This document shows positions 11,600 to 20,543 of a DNA stretch of 64,000 nucleotides, one piece after another. Positions within the stretch are counted from its first letter, which is position 1. Each line of letters starts with the position of its first letter. The notes under the pieces are model-generated. The model ran no database searches. It was given only the letters and a program-made list of their open reading frames with translations, and was not told the origin of the DNA. Source of the stretch: Erwinia psidii (GTDB lineage Bacteria; Pseudomonadota; Gammaproteobacteria; Enterobacterales; Enterobacteriaceae); the NCBI RefSeq assembly GCF_003846135.1, contig NZ_RHHM01000002.1, positions 1 through 64,000 of the forward strand, read 5' to 3'. The translations under genes and the position numbers were made by a program.

Positions 11600-11640
11600 T
11601 ACTACCTCATCGGATACGTATTGGTATAGGTTGAGGTGAA

Positions 11641-11668
11641 GAATGGGGGCTGTTGTCAGGATTTCAAG
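11641..11668 (-). promoter_or_regulatory. Sigma-32 (heat-shock) promoter of htpG
   Basis: Minus strand: CTTGAAA (11662-11668), 13 bases, then CCCCATTC (11641-11648). This is nearly the sigma-32 consensus (CTTGAAA, then CCCCATNT). It lies about 42 bases upstream of the htpG start codon. Confidence 0.8.
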
Positions 11669-11690
11669 ACGGCACGGGGTAAAGTGCCGT
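11669..11690 (-). terminator. Hairpin after recR, abutting the htpG -35 box
   Basis: ACGGCAC/GTGCCGT forms a perfect 7-bp stem with an 8-base loop, 7 bases after the recR stop. There is no strong U-tract: the bases that follow are the -35 element of the htpG promoter. It probably ends or pauses dnaX-ybaB-recR transcription immediately before the heat-shock promoter. Confidence 0.55.
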
Positions 11691-11697
11691 TGAATGA

Positions 11698-12303
11698 CTA
11701 AAATTTGATCTTGTGTCGTCCGGCCAGAGAGTGTGACAGCGTGGTACCATCCACCATCTCAAGCTCACCGCCAACCGGTACACCGTGGGCGATGCGGCTG
11801 GCATCAATGCCGTATTGACCACACATTTGGGCGATATAGTTAGCGGTAGCCTCCCCTTCCACCGTTGGATTGGTCGCGAGGATAACTTCTTTTATCGGCT
11901 CGTTCTCCAGGCGCTGCTCCAGACGATCGAGGCCAATGTCTCCGGGGCCAATACCATCCAGCGGAGAAAGATGTCCCATCAGCACAAAATAGCGCCCGGC
12001 AAATTGCCCGGTCTGCTCAATCGCATGGATGTCTGCGGGGCTTTCCACCACGCAGATCAGGCCGTGTTGCTGACGGCGGGGATTGGCGCAAATGGTGCAA
12101 ATTTCCTGCTCGGTAAAGGTACGACAATCGGCGCAATGCCCAATCTCAGACATCGCGCGTGTCAGAGCCTGAGCAAGGCGCATCCCCCCGCTGCGATCGC
12201 GTTGTAACAGCTGAAATGCCATGCGCTGAGCTGACTTTGGCCCAACGCCCGGCAGACAGCGCAACGACTCCATCAGGCTTTCAAGGAGCGGACTGGTTTG
12301 CAT
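11698..12303 (-). CDS. recR: RecR: recombination mediator protein
   Basis: RecR acts with RecF and RecO to load RecA on SSB-coated gapped DNA. The 201 residues match E. coli RecR in length. It has an N-terminal helix-hairpin-helix ('[17 protein letters not shown]'), a four-cysteine zinc site ('[16 protein letters not shown]', about 57-72), and a Toprim domain ('[17 protein letters not shown]', '[14 protein letters not shown]'). Its ATG overlaps the ybaB stop by one base (TGATG), which indicates translational coupling in the dnaX-ybaB-recR operon. Confidence 0.97.
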   Translation of the reverse strand: MQTSPLLESLMESLRCLPGVGPKSAQRMAFQLLQRDRSGGMRLAQALTRAMSEIGHCADCRTFTEQEICTICANPRRQQHGLICVVESPADIHAIEQTGQFAGRYFVLMGHLSPLDGIGPGDIGLDRLEQRLENEPIKEVILATNPTVEGEATANYIAQMCGQYGIDASRIAHGVPVGGELEMVDGTTLSHSLAGRHKIKF

Positions 12304-12632
12304 CAGAATGGCATCTTGAAGCCTGGCGGCAGCTGCATTCCGCTGGATACCGCCGCCATTTTGTCTTTTTGTGCTTCAGCAACACGACGGGCAGCATCAT
12401 TGAACGCCGCCGCAACAAGATCTTCCAGCATCTCTTTGTCATCTTCCAGCAGGCTAGGGTCAACTTCCACGCGGCGACAATTGTGCGCACCGTTGATGGT
12501 GACCTTCACAAGGCCAGCGCCTGATTCGCCAGTGACTTCCATCGCGGCGATCTCTTCCTGTACCTGTGCCATTTTGTCCTGCATTTGCTGGGCCTGTTTC
12601 ATCAGGTTACCCAGTCCGGCTTTTCCAAACAT
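12303..12632 (-). CDS. ybaB: YbaB: nucleoid-associated protein (EbfC family)
   Basis: This is a small DNA-binding nucleoid protein acting as a dimer. The 109 residues match E. coli YbaB almost throughout: '[16 protein letters not shown]' (coiled-coil helix), '[16 protein letters not shown]', and C-terminal '[12 protein letters not shown]'. The start at 12632 (MFGKAGLG) follows an AGAGAG ribosome site; the upstream extension of the open frame lies over the end of dnaX and is not conserved. It sits 43 bases after dnaX and shares a base with recR. Confidence 0.96.
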   Translation of the reverse strand: MFGKAGLGNLMKQAQQMQDKMAQVQEEIAAMEVTGESGAGLVKVTINGAHNCRRVEVDPSLLEDDKEMLEDLVAAAFNDAARRVAEAQKDKMAAVSSGMQLPPGFKMPF

Positions 12633-12675
12633 AGTTTTCTCTCTCTGCTCAGGCTGTGCTCTGAGGCACAGCATT

Positions 12676-14604
12676 TTAAAGGGGGCGAATACTCTCTTCA
12701 TCAACATCAGCATCAAAAAACTGACGCAACGTCTGAATGTGACTATCCGCGATAATTGACTGGCGCGCATGCGCCAGCTTCTCTTCGTAAATTTTCTGAC
12801 GCCATTCCAGCGGGGTTAACACCGCAGGATTATCGTCTTCAATCAGCGTTAATTCAACCGGCTGCCCGGTCGACTGACTTAATGCTTCCGTTAACACCTT
12901 ATGTGCTGAGGAAGAGTTCAGATGACGCTGGCTGGAACGCAGGTGCAGGACTATGCCACTCTCCGTTGTTTGTTTCCAGGCATTCAGCGCCAACTGCTGC
13001 ACCAGCTTAGGCAGCGTCAGCGTGGCTATTTCCGCCGCCCAGGCGTCACGCTGCTGCGACTCGGTAGCCAGTTTGGCCATCAGCTCCGGGGTTTTCTCAT
13101 GCTCCAGCGCGGTGCGTAATAATTTCGGTGTGGCGACCGGTTCCGGCTTCACCTCTGCTGTTTGTGCCTTCCAGCGGTATGCCTCTTTTTTTACTGGCTC
13201 GGTGGATCCTGAGGCAACCTGCCGTTTCTGGCCGCGATCGCTGACAGCGGCCAGGCGCTCCAGTGCTGAACCTGCCGGCCGCGCACCCTGCGCCGCCGGC
13301 TCACTCTTTTTTGGTTTGGTTACTCCCTGCTGGCGCATTAACTGTGTCCGCGCCTGCAATAGCTGGCTGGTGGTATCGGGTAAATTCGCCACCGGTTGCG
13401 CCTGAGAGGCTGGCCGCGGCGCTGCGGGGGTTATCGCTATCGCAGAGGGCGCGTTGGATTCGGGGTCCGCTTCCCCATGCATCATGGCTGGACGCCCGAC
13501 TGGCTCGGCTATCACCTGTTTGGGATGAAAAGCCAGTGCACGCAGCAATGTCATCTCAACCCCCATACGCCGATCCGGTGCCAGCGTCAGTTCTTTTCGT
13601 CCGACCAGTAAGGTCTGGTAGTAGAGCTGAACCTCCGCAGGCGGCAGCACTCTGGCCAGCTCACGCAGGCGCTGTTCAACTGCCACAAACGCCTCACTTA
13701 GCGCTGAAGAAACAAGCTGAATCATCGCCACCTGGTGAAGCATGGTCAGCATTTCCACCAGTAAAGCTTCCCATTCGACGCCTCTGGCAGCCGCCTGGTT
13801 AAGCAGGGACATCACCTTTTCGCCTTCGGCTGCCACCAGCGCTTCGATAAGTGCAAGTGGCTGTTCATCATCCAGCGTACCAAGCATATCGCTGACCGTG
13901 GCGGTGGTCACCTGCCCGGCTCCAATGGCAATGGCCTGATCGGTGAGGCTCAGTGCATCACGCATGCTGCCATCGGCAGCCCTGGCCAGCAGTGGCAGCG
14001 CCCTGGCTTCTGCCACAATATTTTCTTGCTGCAAAACGTGCTCAAGCTGCCCGTGGATCTGGGTCGCATCCAACGCCTTAAGATGAAATTGCAAACAGCG
14101 CGATAAAATAGTGACGGGCAGTTTTTGCGGATCGGTGGTTGCCAGAAGAAATTTCACATGCTCCGGTGGTTCTTCCAACGTTTTCAGCAGCGCATTGAAA
14201 CTGTGGCGCGACAGCATATGAACTTCATCAATCAGGTAAACCTTAAACCGACCACGAGCGGGTGCGTACTGTACGTTATCCAACAGCTCGCGGGTGTCTT
14301 CAACTTTGGTGCGTGAGGCCGCATCGATTTCAATCAGGTCAACGAAACGTCCCTGCTCGATCTCCCGACAGTTGTCACACTGGCCACAGGGCGTGGCCGT
14401 GATCCCTGTTTCACAGTTCAGCCCCTTCGCCAGCAGGCGGGCAATGGTGGTTTTCCCTACGCCACGGGTGCCTGAAAACAGATAAGCGTGATGGATACGA
14501 CCAAGGGCCAGACCATTAGCCAGCGCGGTCAGTACATGTTCCTGACCGACAACATCTGTAAACGCTTGTGGACGCCACTTGCGGGCCAGTACCTGATAGC
14601 TCAT
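12676..14604 (-). CDS. dnaX: DnaX: DNA polymerase III tau subunit (and gamma by frameshift)
   Basis: Tau and gamma form the clamp-loader motor of the replicase; tau also links core polymerases and DnaB. The full frame gives 642 residues (E. coli 643). The AAA+ domain has the P-loop 'GTRGVGKT' (45-52), zinc cysteines at about 64, 73, 76 and 79, 'LIDEVHMLS' and sensor 'LSRCLQF'. A variable Pro/Ala/Gln-rich linker leads to the C-terminal tau domain ('[20 protein letters not shown]'). A GTG at 14610 could add two residues, but the ATG at 14604 matches the family. A programmed frameshift site produces gamma. apt normally lies directly upstream; here 4.4 kb of accessory DNA intervenes. Confidence 0.97.
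   Translation of the reverse strand: MSYQVLARKWRPQAFTDVVGQEHVLTALANGLALGRIHHAYLFSGTRGVGKTTIARLLAKGLNCETGITATPCGQCDNCREIEQGRFVDLIEIDAASRTKVEDTRELLDNVQYAPARGRFKVYLIDEVHMLSRHSFNALLKTLEEPPEHVKFLLATTDPQKLPVTILSRCLQFHLKALDATQIHGQLEHVLQQENIVAEARALPLLARAADGSMRDALSLTDQAIAIGAGQVTTATVSDMLGTLDDEQPLALIEALVAAEGEKVMSLLNQAAARGVEWEALLVEMLTMLHQVAMIQLVSSALSEAFVAVEQRLRELARVLPPAEVQLYYQTLLVGRKELTLAPDRRMGVEMTLLRALAFHPKQVIAEPVGRPAMMHGEADPESNAPSAIAITPAAPRPASQAQPVANLPDTTSQLLQARTQLMRQQGVTKPKKSEPAAQGARPAGSALERLAAVSDRGQKRQVASGSTEPVKKEAYRWKAQTAEVKPEPVATPKLLRTALEHEKTPELMAKLATESQQRDAWAAEIATLTLPKLVQQLALNAWKQTTESGIVLHLRSSQRHLNSSSAHKVLTEALSQSTGQPVELTLIEDDNPAVLTPLEWRQKIYEEKLAHARQSIIADSHIQTLRQFFDADVDEESIRPL
13301..13312 (-). promoter_or_regulatory. 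dnaX: Programmed -1 frameshift site producing DnaX gamma
   Basis: On the coding strand the heptamer AAAAAAG (13306-13312) is read A-AAA-AAG. A -1 slip places GAG (Glu) and then TGA (13301-13303) next, ending the short product with '-KKE' after about 434 residues. The E. coli gamma subunit is made by the same heptamer and the same Glu-stop ending. This is seen directly in the sequence; use in vivo is inferred. Confidence 0.85.
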
Positions 14605-15080
14605 TAACACATCATCATTAATTTATAGATAATTCCCTAAATCGCGTGTAGCGCGGTTTAGCCACAGTTCAACATACAGCGACAGTGTACCAGTACGGCT
14701 GATACCATTCCTATAATTTTGCGTAAATCCTGCCGTTGAATACCGCCATTAACAACAGAATATGCGGGTTATTTAAAAACAATAACGATAAAACTAAAAA
14801 CATCCGATCAAAAAAAAACAATATCAGTCATAAAATCGCCGAAATAAATAGTATCAATTTTTATCACCCATAATTAAAATAATGACATTGAAAAGTGTTT
14901 ATTTCAGACAAAAAGAAAAAAACACATCAATATGGTAATAAAATCTCATAAGAAACTTCAGCTATAACAAAAATCATACTCACATGAATCAATGTTATTG
15001 CATGATAAATATAGGTTTTTAATTGCAGGTGCAATGGATGCACTTAACACCTTGTTAACAAAAATAATGGAATATATGAA
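14605..15080. other. AT-rich non-coding leader of the autotransporter cassette
   Basis: About 480 bases between dnaX and the autotransporter gene contain no convincing gene on either strand. Bases 14760-15080 are strongly AT-rich compared with the flanking housekeeping genes, with runs of A, TAAAATAATG-like stretches and little GC. Such DNA is typical of horizontally acquired surface-protein genes and of H-NS binding regions; that role is inferred. The promoters of both dnaX and the autotransporter must lie here, since apt is no longer adjacent to dnaX. Confidence 0.6.
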
Positions 15081-18000
15081 ATGGAAATAAAAAAAAACCC
15101 TAAAGCCTTCTCTCTACTCACTGCAACAATCCAGCGTCGCCCTCTGATTAACGTTATCAATTCACTTGCTATTATCAGCCTTCCTTTTTTAGGAACAATG
15201 AATATAACTTATGCCAGCGATGATGTTGTTATTGGTATTGACGGTAGCAGTGGAGGCAGTGGCAGCTCAGCGAGCAGTGCGGGAAGTGCAACGAACGGAA
15301 GCGATGGTAGCAGTGGCTCGGATGCCAGAACGACCAGTAGCGGAGGTAATGGCAGTAATGGTGCAGACGGTAGTAATGGTGCCAACGGCAGCGCCGGAAC
15401 AGAAGGGAGTTCCGGCGCAAGCGGTGACGATAAAACGTCCACATTGCGCAACGTAAAAGATCAATTAGGGCTACTGCAAATTGGCGGAAGCGGAGGTGAA
15501 GGCGGTACGGCTGGGGAGGCATCTGCGGGCACTGACGGTGGAACGGGCGGCGCTGGCGGCAATGGCGGTAACGGCGGCACCACCGGCACGGGGGGTGATG
15601 GCGGAGACGGCGGGAATGGTGGTAACGGCGGGAATGGTGCTGATGGCGGTAGCGGTGGCGACGGTGCAGCAGGCGGAAATGGGACGCTGACCATTAACCA
15701 AAGTAATTTCACCATCACTAACGGTGTCATTGGGGCTTCGGGTGGTAATGCCAGTGACGGCCAGGACGGTCAGAGTGGTGGTAACGGTGGTGCAGGCAAC
15801 AGTGGTGGTATAGCCGGAACCAACGGCACCCGCGCATCAGGTGGACTTCCCGGTAATGGCGGTAACGGTGGCAAGGGGGGAACCGGCGGCAATGGCGGTG
15901 ACGGCGCCTTAGGAGGTGCCGGAGGCAGCGGCAGCATGACGCTGGATAACACCAAGATGAGCGTCAAAAGTGCGTTAACCGTTGGCGGCTCGGCAGGATC
16001 TGGTTCCTCAGGTGGAGAGGGTGCTGCGGGTGGCCAGGGAGGTGATGCCTGGACCACATCTGACAGTGCCAGTTCCACGGGTGACAATGGTAGTGGTGGT
16101 AACAGTGGCACCGGTGGTAAAGGTGGCCAGGGCGCAAATGGCGGGGATGGCGGTACAGGCATCCTTACACTGACCAACAGTATCGTGAGTGCACAGTCTG
16201 TCGCTATTGGCGGTAACGGTGGTAATGGCGGGGACGGTGGCAACAGCGGTGCTAACGGCATATCAGGTACAACCAGCACCTCTGGTTCTGTGGGTGTAGG
16301 ATCAGCAGGTGGCCAGGGAGGCACCGCTGGTGATGGCGGTTCAGCTGGCGCGGGTTCGATCGTACTTGAAAACAGTACGCTTACTGTTACCTCCGACATT
16401 CAGATTGGTGGTAATGGCGGCAACGGAGGTAATGGCGGCGATCTGCAAGGGAGTAACGCTGCTGGTGCCGGGGGCAATGCCAGCGATGGCGCATCCGGCA
16501 CACTCACTTTCACCTCCAGTGTTATTAACAATAAAGGAACGCTGACGCTGGGAGGCCAGGGGGGTGATGCTGGCGATGGCGGGATCAACAACAGTGCCAA
16601 AGGTCGCTCTGGTAATGGCGGTGAGGCAGGCAATGGCGGTACAGGAACGGCTATTTTTATCAGTGGAAGCGGTCAGATCGCCAGCGATATTCAAATCGGT
16701 GGACAAAATGGCAACCATGAAGGAGCGCTGAATAACAGTTCTCTGGCGCAAACTGTCGGTGAGGGTGGCGCTGGTATTCTGGATATCCGCGGGGGCACGT
16801 TTACAGCAGGAACACTGACGCTGGGCGTGGCAAATATCTGGAGTAGCTTAACGGATACGCTTACCACCATAGAAAATCAGTTTCTACAGAGTGGCGGAAC
16901 ATTCCAGGTCGATAGTTCAGTACTGAATAATGGCAGTATGGCCATCAGTGATGGCATCTTTGCCAGTGAGACCCTGGAAGCAAATCAGGGTACCCTGACG
17001 ATAAGCGGTGACGGTACTGCCATATTTGGTTCGACAGAACTAAACGAAAATAGCTGGCAGGAAAAGGTCGCGCTGTTACAAGAGGATCTGGCGGTAACGT
17101 TCAACGGTAAGCTGGTATTGAGTGGAGACACCACGCTGGATCTCTCCAGCACCGATCTCAACTGGCGCGTAGGCGGAAATGAATATACATCAGGATTAGG
17201 CGCGTCCTCCCTCACGGTATTGAATGCCAGATCCTGGATCGATTCTGGTAACGCTGCTCTGGCAATGGGTTCGGCACAGATTGATTCCGGTGCCTATTTG
17301 TTGATTCTGACGGATGACAGCATTACCGCTGGAGAATCCTTTACCGCCGTAACCAGCTCAGGTGTGTCAGAGTCGGCTACATGGCAGGAAGCCAATATCA
17401 GCACGACCAGCAGGCTACTTACCGCCACACAGACAGCGAGTACAGACTCCACATTAATTACGATTAACAGCGCCAACCTGAGCAGCGCACTTCCCGCCGT
17501 TTCTAAGGGGACGACCACCCTGCTCAGTGCAATGAGTGACCAGATTGGCGTCAACGTAACCTCAGACAACGCGGCCCAGCAATTCATCTCGAAAGCGATG
17601 GATGTTCGTTACGTCAGCGATGCTGATACGTCAGCCCGACTGGTAGAATCAGCGATTAATCTGGCTTCAATAGCCAATGTTGCCGGCACCAGCTTCCGGG
17701 TAATGTCCGCGACCGCTAAAACGCTGTCACACCATCTGTCTATGGGACAGCATTTCTTTCAGGGAACCCCTGTGGAAGAAGGTTTCAACCTGTGGACATC
17801 CCTGTTGTATGACAACAGCAGGCTGTCAGGATATAACGCCGGTGGCTTTAACGCTAAAACCAAAACCTGGCTTGGGGGGATCTTCATAGGCGGGGAAGAT
17901 ACGCTGCTCACCAACCTGGGTGGCATTCTGAAAACAGGAGGCGCACTGAATGTCGGTAAAGGTAAGAGCCGATCCATGGGTAACCTCTATCCGGTGAAAA

Positions 18001-18635
18001 ACGATGTCGATTTCTGGGGTGCTTCTCTGTATGGCAGTTGGATCAATGGAAGCTGGAATCTGCTCGGCGATATTAACTACGCGAAAGTCAGCCACAGCAT
18101 GAAGCAATCGCTTGATCCAATCACCGGCTACTCAAATTTGTCCGGGGACGCTAAATCAACCATTATCAGCGCTGGCCTGACCCGCGAGTACGTCTTTGAA
18201 ACCGATACCGTTGATATTATGCCTCACGTCGGAATCCGGTATACCCAGTTAAAAAACAACGCCTTTAACGCTAAAAGTGAAGGAAAAGTGCTGTTTAAAA
18301 ATGGCTCAAACTCTCAGTCATTGTGGTCTGTTCCATTGGGTGTTCGCTTTTCCAAAGAGTATAAGAATGACTCAGGTTACACCCTGAAACCCGCGTTGGA
18401 TTTATCATGGACTGCCACCGGTAGTGATACCATTAGCGGGACACAGGTGACCATGGCAGGTGTGACAGGCCATGCTCAGGGAGAATCCCGCATAGCTGAC
18501 AGTTCAGCATATGGCGCAAATGCAGGCTTTTTGCTGCAAAAAGATAATCTCACTTATGGCCTGAACTACGGCATCCAGAAGTCGTCAAATGAAACCTCTC
18601 AGACAGTGGCCGCTTCATTTAATCTGAAGTTCTGA
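15081..18635 (+). CDS. Autotransporter (type Va) with modular glycine-rich passenger
   Basis: This is a predicted outer-membrane surface protein of 1184 residues. A long N-terminal signal region (about 1-45) ends near 'NITYA'. Residues 46-115 are Gly/Ser/Asn-rich. Residues 118-582 repeat a unit: a short beta-strand pair such as 'GILTLTNSIVSAQSVAIGG' followed by a glycine-rich loop ('GGNGGNGG', 'GGDGGDGG'). The conserved (I/V/L)G(G) falls at about 134, 217, 301, 376, 442, 490, 539 and 581. Residues 583-800 are a less repetitive beta-rich stem, 805-895 a helical linker ('SARLVESAINLASIANVAG'), and 900-1184 a beta-barrel ending in Phe ('ASFNLKF'), as expected for BAM-dependent insertion. No protease or lipase motif is seen, so adhesion or matrix formation is the best guess. 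The ATG at 15081 has only a weak TGGA site. Family membership is secure; function is unknown. Confidence 0.88.
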   Translation: MEIKKNPKAFSLLTATIQRRPLINVINSLAIISLPFLGTMNITYASDDVVIGIDGSSGGSGSSASSAGSATNGSDGSSGSDARTTSSGGNGSNGADGSNGANGSAGTEGSSGASGDDKTSTLRNVKDQLGLLQIGGSGGEGGTAGEASAGTDGGTGGAGGNGGNGGTTGTGGDGGDGGNGGNGGNGADGGSGGDGAAGGNGTLTINQSNFTITNGVIGASGGNASDGQDGQSGGNGGAGNSGGIAGTNGTRASGGLPGNGGNGGKGGTGGNGGDGALGGAGGSGSMTLDNTKMSVKSALTVGGSAGSGSSGGEGAAGGQGGDAWTTSDSASSTGDNGSGGNSGTGGKGGQGANGGDGGTGILTLTNSIVSAQSVAIGGNGGNGGDGGNSGANGISGTTSTSGSVGVGSAGGQGGTAGDGGSAGAGSIVLENSTLTVTSDIQIGGNGGNGGNGGDLQGSNAAGAGGNASDGASGTLTFTSSVINNKGTLTLGGQGGDAGDGGINNSAKGRSGNGGEAGNGGTGTAIFISGSGQIASDIQIGGQNGNHEGALNNSSLAQTVGEGGAGILDIRGGTFTAGTLTLGVANIWSSLTDTLTTIENQFLQSGGTFQVDSSVLNNGSMAISDGIFASETLEANQGTLTISGDGTAIFGSTELNENSWQEKVALLQEDLAVTFNGKLVLSGDTTLDLSSTDLNWRVGGNEYTSGLGASSLTVLNARSWIDSGNAALAMGSAQIDSGAYLLILTDDSITAGESFTAVTSSGVSESATWQEANISTTSRLLTATQTASTDSTLITINSANLSSALPAVSKGTTTLLSAMSDQIGVNVTSDNAAQQFISKAMDVRYVSDADTSARLVESAINLASIANVAGTSFRVMSATAKTLSHHLSMGQHFFQGTPVEEGFNLWTSLLYDNSRLSGYNAGGFNAKTKTWLGGIFIGGEDTLLTNLGGILKTGGALNVGKGKSRSMGNLYPVKNDVDFWGASLYGSWINGSWNLLGDINYAKVSHSMKQSLDPITGYSNLSGDAKSTIISAGLTREYVFETDTVDIMPHVGIRYTQLKNNAFNAKSEGKVLFKNGSNSQSLWSVPLGVRFSKEYKNDSGYTLKPALDLSWTATGSDTISGTQVTMAGVTGHAQGESRIADSSAYGANAGFLLQKDNLTYGLNYGIQKSSNETSQTVAASFNLKF
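15483..16775 (+). repeat. Low-complexity GGN/GGD-coding repeat region
   Basis: This stretch codes for the glycine-rich loops. The DNA is built from imperfect 9-base units such as GGCGGTAAC and GGTGGTAATGGCGG, interrupted six or seven times by non-repetitive strand-coding segments. Synonymous codons vary between units, so there are no long perfect repeats, but many short identical tracts could still recombine or slip. Confidence 0.8.
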
Positions 18636-18640
18636 CCTAT

Positions 18641-18669
18641 AAAGCCGCCTCACAAAAGGCGGCTTTAAT
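18641..18669 (+). terminator. Terminator of the autotransporter gene
   Basis: AAAGCCGCCT and AGGCGGCTTT form a 10-bp stem with a short loop, 6 bases after the stop codon, followed by AATTA. It ends the accessory transcript. The following 18670-18905 region (rest of the gap to apt) shows no gene on either strand. Confidence 0.85.
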
Positions 18670-18905
18670 TACCGCTTCAGAAAACGCTCAGAGTCCCGAC
18701 GGACAGCGCCGCTCTTTGCTCCTTTAAGGCGAGAGCACCCTGCCCTTCGCTCCCTTTTTTCCTGATGGCTGGCGTCTTTACGGATCATCCCTGCATTCAT
18801 ACCCAGGTTATCTTCACCCTATCCCTTCATCCGACAGTGAGCCACAGAAGGCATGCTTGCTGCCCATCTTGACAATGCTACAAGGCGGTGGTTTTGATTG
18901 AACAT

Positions 18906-18942
18906 TAAAAAGGCTGGTTACAGACAAAATGTAACCAGCCTT
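18906..18942 (-). terminator. Rho-independent terminator of apt
   Basis: On the minus strand, GGCTGGTTACA and TGTAACCAGCC form a perfect 11-bp stem with a 7-base loop, followed by TTTTTAA. It is 40 bases beyond the apt stop, so apt transcription is closed off from the autotransporter cassette and no longer continues into dnaX. Confidence 0.92.
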
Positions 18943-18981
18943 TCCAGTCAGGGTCAGGCACTGACGTTGGTGAAATCCGGC

Positions 18982-19533
18982 TCAGTGGCCCGGAAAATTC
19001 ACCAGACTGAAGCATTCAATTCCCACAGCATTGAGACGCGCCTCACCGCTCAAATCGAACAGGTTGATAATGAAGGCGGCGTGTTTCACTTCGCCACCAG
19101 CACAGCGGATCAGCTTTGCCGTCGCCTCTATTGTGCCACCCGTAGCAAGCAAATCGTCCACTACCAGCACGGTGTCAGCTGAAGTAATAGCATCACAGTG
19201 CAGCTCAAGCCGGTCTGTGCCATATTCCAGCTCGTAGCTTTCAACAAACGTTTTACGTGGAAGCTTTCCTGGTTTACGCACGGGAACAAAACCCACGCCC
19301 AGTCCTAATGCCACGGGGGCACCAAACAGAAATCCACGCGCCTCGGTACCCACCACTTTAGTGATACCAGCATCACGATAACGTTCAACCAGCAGTTCAA
19401 TGCTAAGAGCAAAGGCTTCAGGATCTTCCAGTAAGCTGGTAACGTCACGAAACAGAATGCCTGGCTTGGGATAATCAGGGATACTTTTGATGCTGTTTTT
19501 AAGGAATTCAAGCTGCTGCGCTGTTGCGGTCAT
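18982..19533 (-). CDS. apt: Apt: adenine phosphoribosyltransferase
   Basis: Apt converts adenine and PRPP to AMP in purine salvage. The 183 residues equal E. coli Apt in length. The PRPP-binding loop '[13 protein letters not shown]' is intact, as are '[14 protein letters not shown]' and '[10 protein letters not shown]' near the active site. The ATG is preceded by a weak CAGG. In E. coli apt is immediately upstream of dnaX; here a complete transcription unit with its own terminator separates them. It is divergent from priC with about 207 bases between, and the ybaN gene found there in E. coli is missing. Confidence 0.97.
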   Translation of the reverse strand: MTATAQQLEFLKNSIKSIPDYPKPGILFRDVTSLLEDPEAFALSIELLVERYRDAGITKVVGTEARGFLFGAPVALGLGVGFVPVRKPGKLPRKTFVESYELEYGTDRLELHCDAITSADTVLVVDDLLATGGTIEATAKLIRCAGGEVKHAAFIINLFDLSGEARLNAVGIECFSLVNFPGH

Positions 19534-19740
19534 AATTTTATGCCTGGTAAATACAAATCTGACTCACGCAGCTTCAGCGGCTCTTACCACATCGGTTCAC
19601 AGAGCCTGGCGTTCATTCAGGGGGGAAGCTACGCACGAAAGCGGACAAATTTATGCAAACCCACGGGTAATTGCAACCTCAGAAAGCAAAACATCCTTCG
19701 TTAAGGCTATCATAAGCGGCAGAGTAAAGGAGTGAGTAAA

Positions 19741-20271
19741 ATGAAAAGAGGACGTCTGCTGTCACAGTTAGAAGTAAAACTGCAAGAACTGGCGCTGGCT
19801 GTCGCACCTCACGTAAACGAAAGAACCGCCAGCGCGCGTTTTGACGGTCAGCTGTTTCACTGCAACAGCACCCGCCTTGGGGATTATCTTAAGGAGGTGC
19901 ACCAGAGTCTGGATATGCTCAAACAAAGCATTAATGGCCATCATAATGAGAGCGTGGCATGGGTAGCCGAACGGATGGTACTACAGATTGGCGCGTTGCA
20001 GCGCGAGATAGCGACCCGGACGTTACGTAAAGCCGAGATCCGTTCAGAACCTGAAAGTGACAGTCTGTATGAGAAACTGGCAAAACATCAGGATTACGCA
20101 AGACGGCTACGCGCCATGATTTCTGACCGGGAAAGTCAGCTTGAGCAACAGGATACACTGGCGCAACAACAACACCTGCAACGGGAAATTGCAGCACAGG
20201 AAGGACGTTTACAGCGTTGCCTGCAAGCATTAAAACGAATTGAACGGGCAATAGAAAAAAGTGAACAGTAG
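19741..20271 (+). CDS. priC: PriC: replication restart protein
   Basis: PriC helps reload DnaB at stalled forks and binds SSB. The 176-residue product shows the family pattern with low overall conservation: 'SARFDGQLFHC' near residue 35, 'QVAWVAE'-like 'ESVAWVAERMVLQIGALQRE' in pieces, 'HQDYARRLRAMISDRE', and a charged C-terminal helix 'QEGRLQRCLQALKRIERAIE'. The protein is mostly helical. The ATG at 19741 is 8 bases after GGAG and preferred over the GTG at 19732. The position between apt and ybaM supports the call. Confidence 0.88.
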   Translation: MKRGRLLSQLEVKLQELALAVAPHVNERTASARFDGQLFHCNSTRLGDYLKEVHQSLDMLKQSINGHHNESVAWVAERMVLQIGALQREIATRTLRKAEIRSEPESDSLYEKLAKHQDYARRLRAMISDRESQLEQQDTLAQQQHLQREIAAQEGRLQRCLQALKRIERAIEKSEQ

Positions 20272-20543
20272 CGCCCGTATTTTAATGGCGATAAGCAGTG
20301 GTGTTTTTCTCTGAGAAGCCATTATTGACCTGTTCAAGGTGTTCCACCGCTCTTTCGATTGTTACCCCGGTGGCTGGTCGCTACGCTGATAACTGCTACG
20401 GTTGGTGCATTGCCAGACGGCGATATCACCTCCTTTGCGGTTATGGCACACTGGCCAGAACGCTGCCGGTTTCATTTCCCAACAGGCTGATTATGGTGCT
20501 GGTGATAAGAAAACGACGCATCTGAATATTAATAAGGAACACT

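Noticed and set aside
15461..16633. Minus-strand proline-rich open frames (89, 209 and 77 codons) opposite the autotransporter gene
   Set aside because: They are the reverse complement of GGN/GGD codons, which always reads as Pro-rich sequence (PPLPPLPP). No ribosome site and no family; an artefact of repeat composition.
15483..16775. CRISPR-like array
   Set aside because: The repeats are short, imperfect, in-frame glycine codons without constant repeat/spacer units and without cas genes nearby.
19487..19735. 82-codon plus-strand frame between apt and priC, a possible ybaN replacement
   Set aside because: It overlaps the apt start and shows no membrane helices or resemblance to YbaN.
20298..20525. 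75-codon plus-strand frame before ybaM
   Set aside because: No ribosome site and no recognisable sequence; the region is probably just the ybaM leader.
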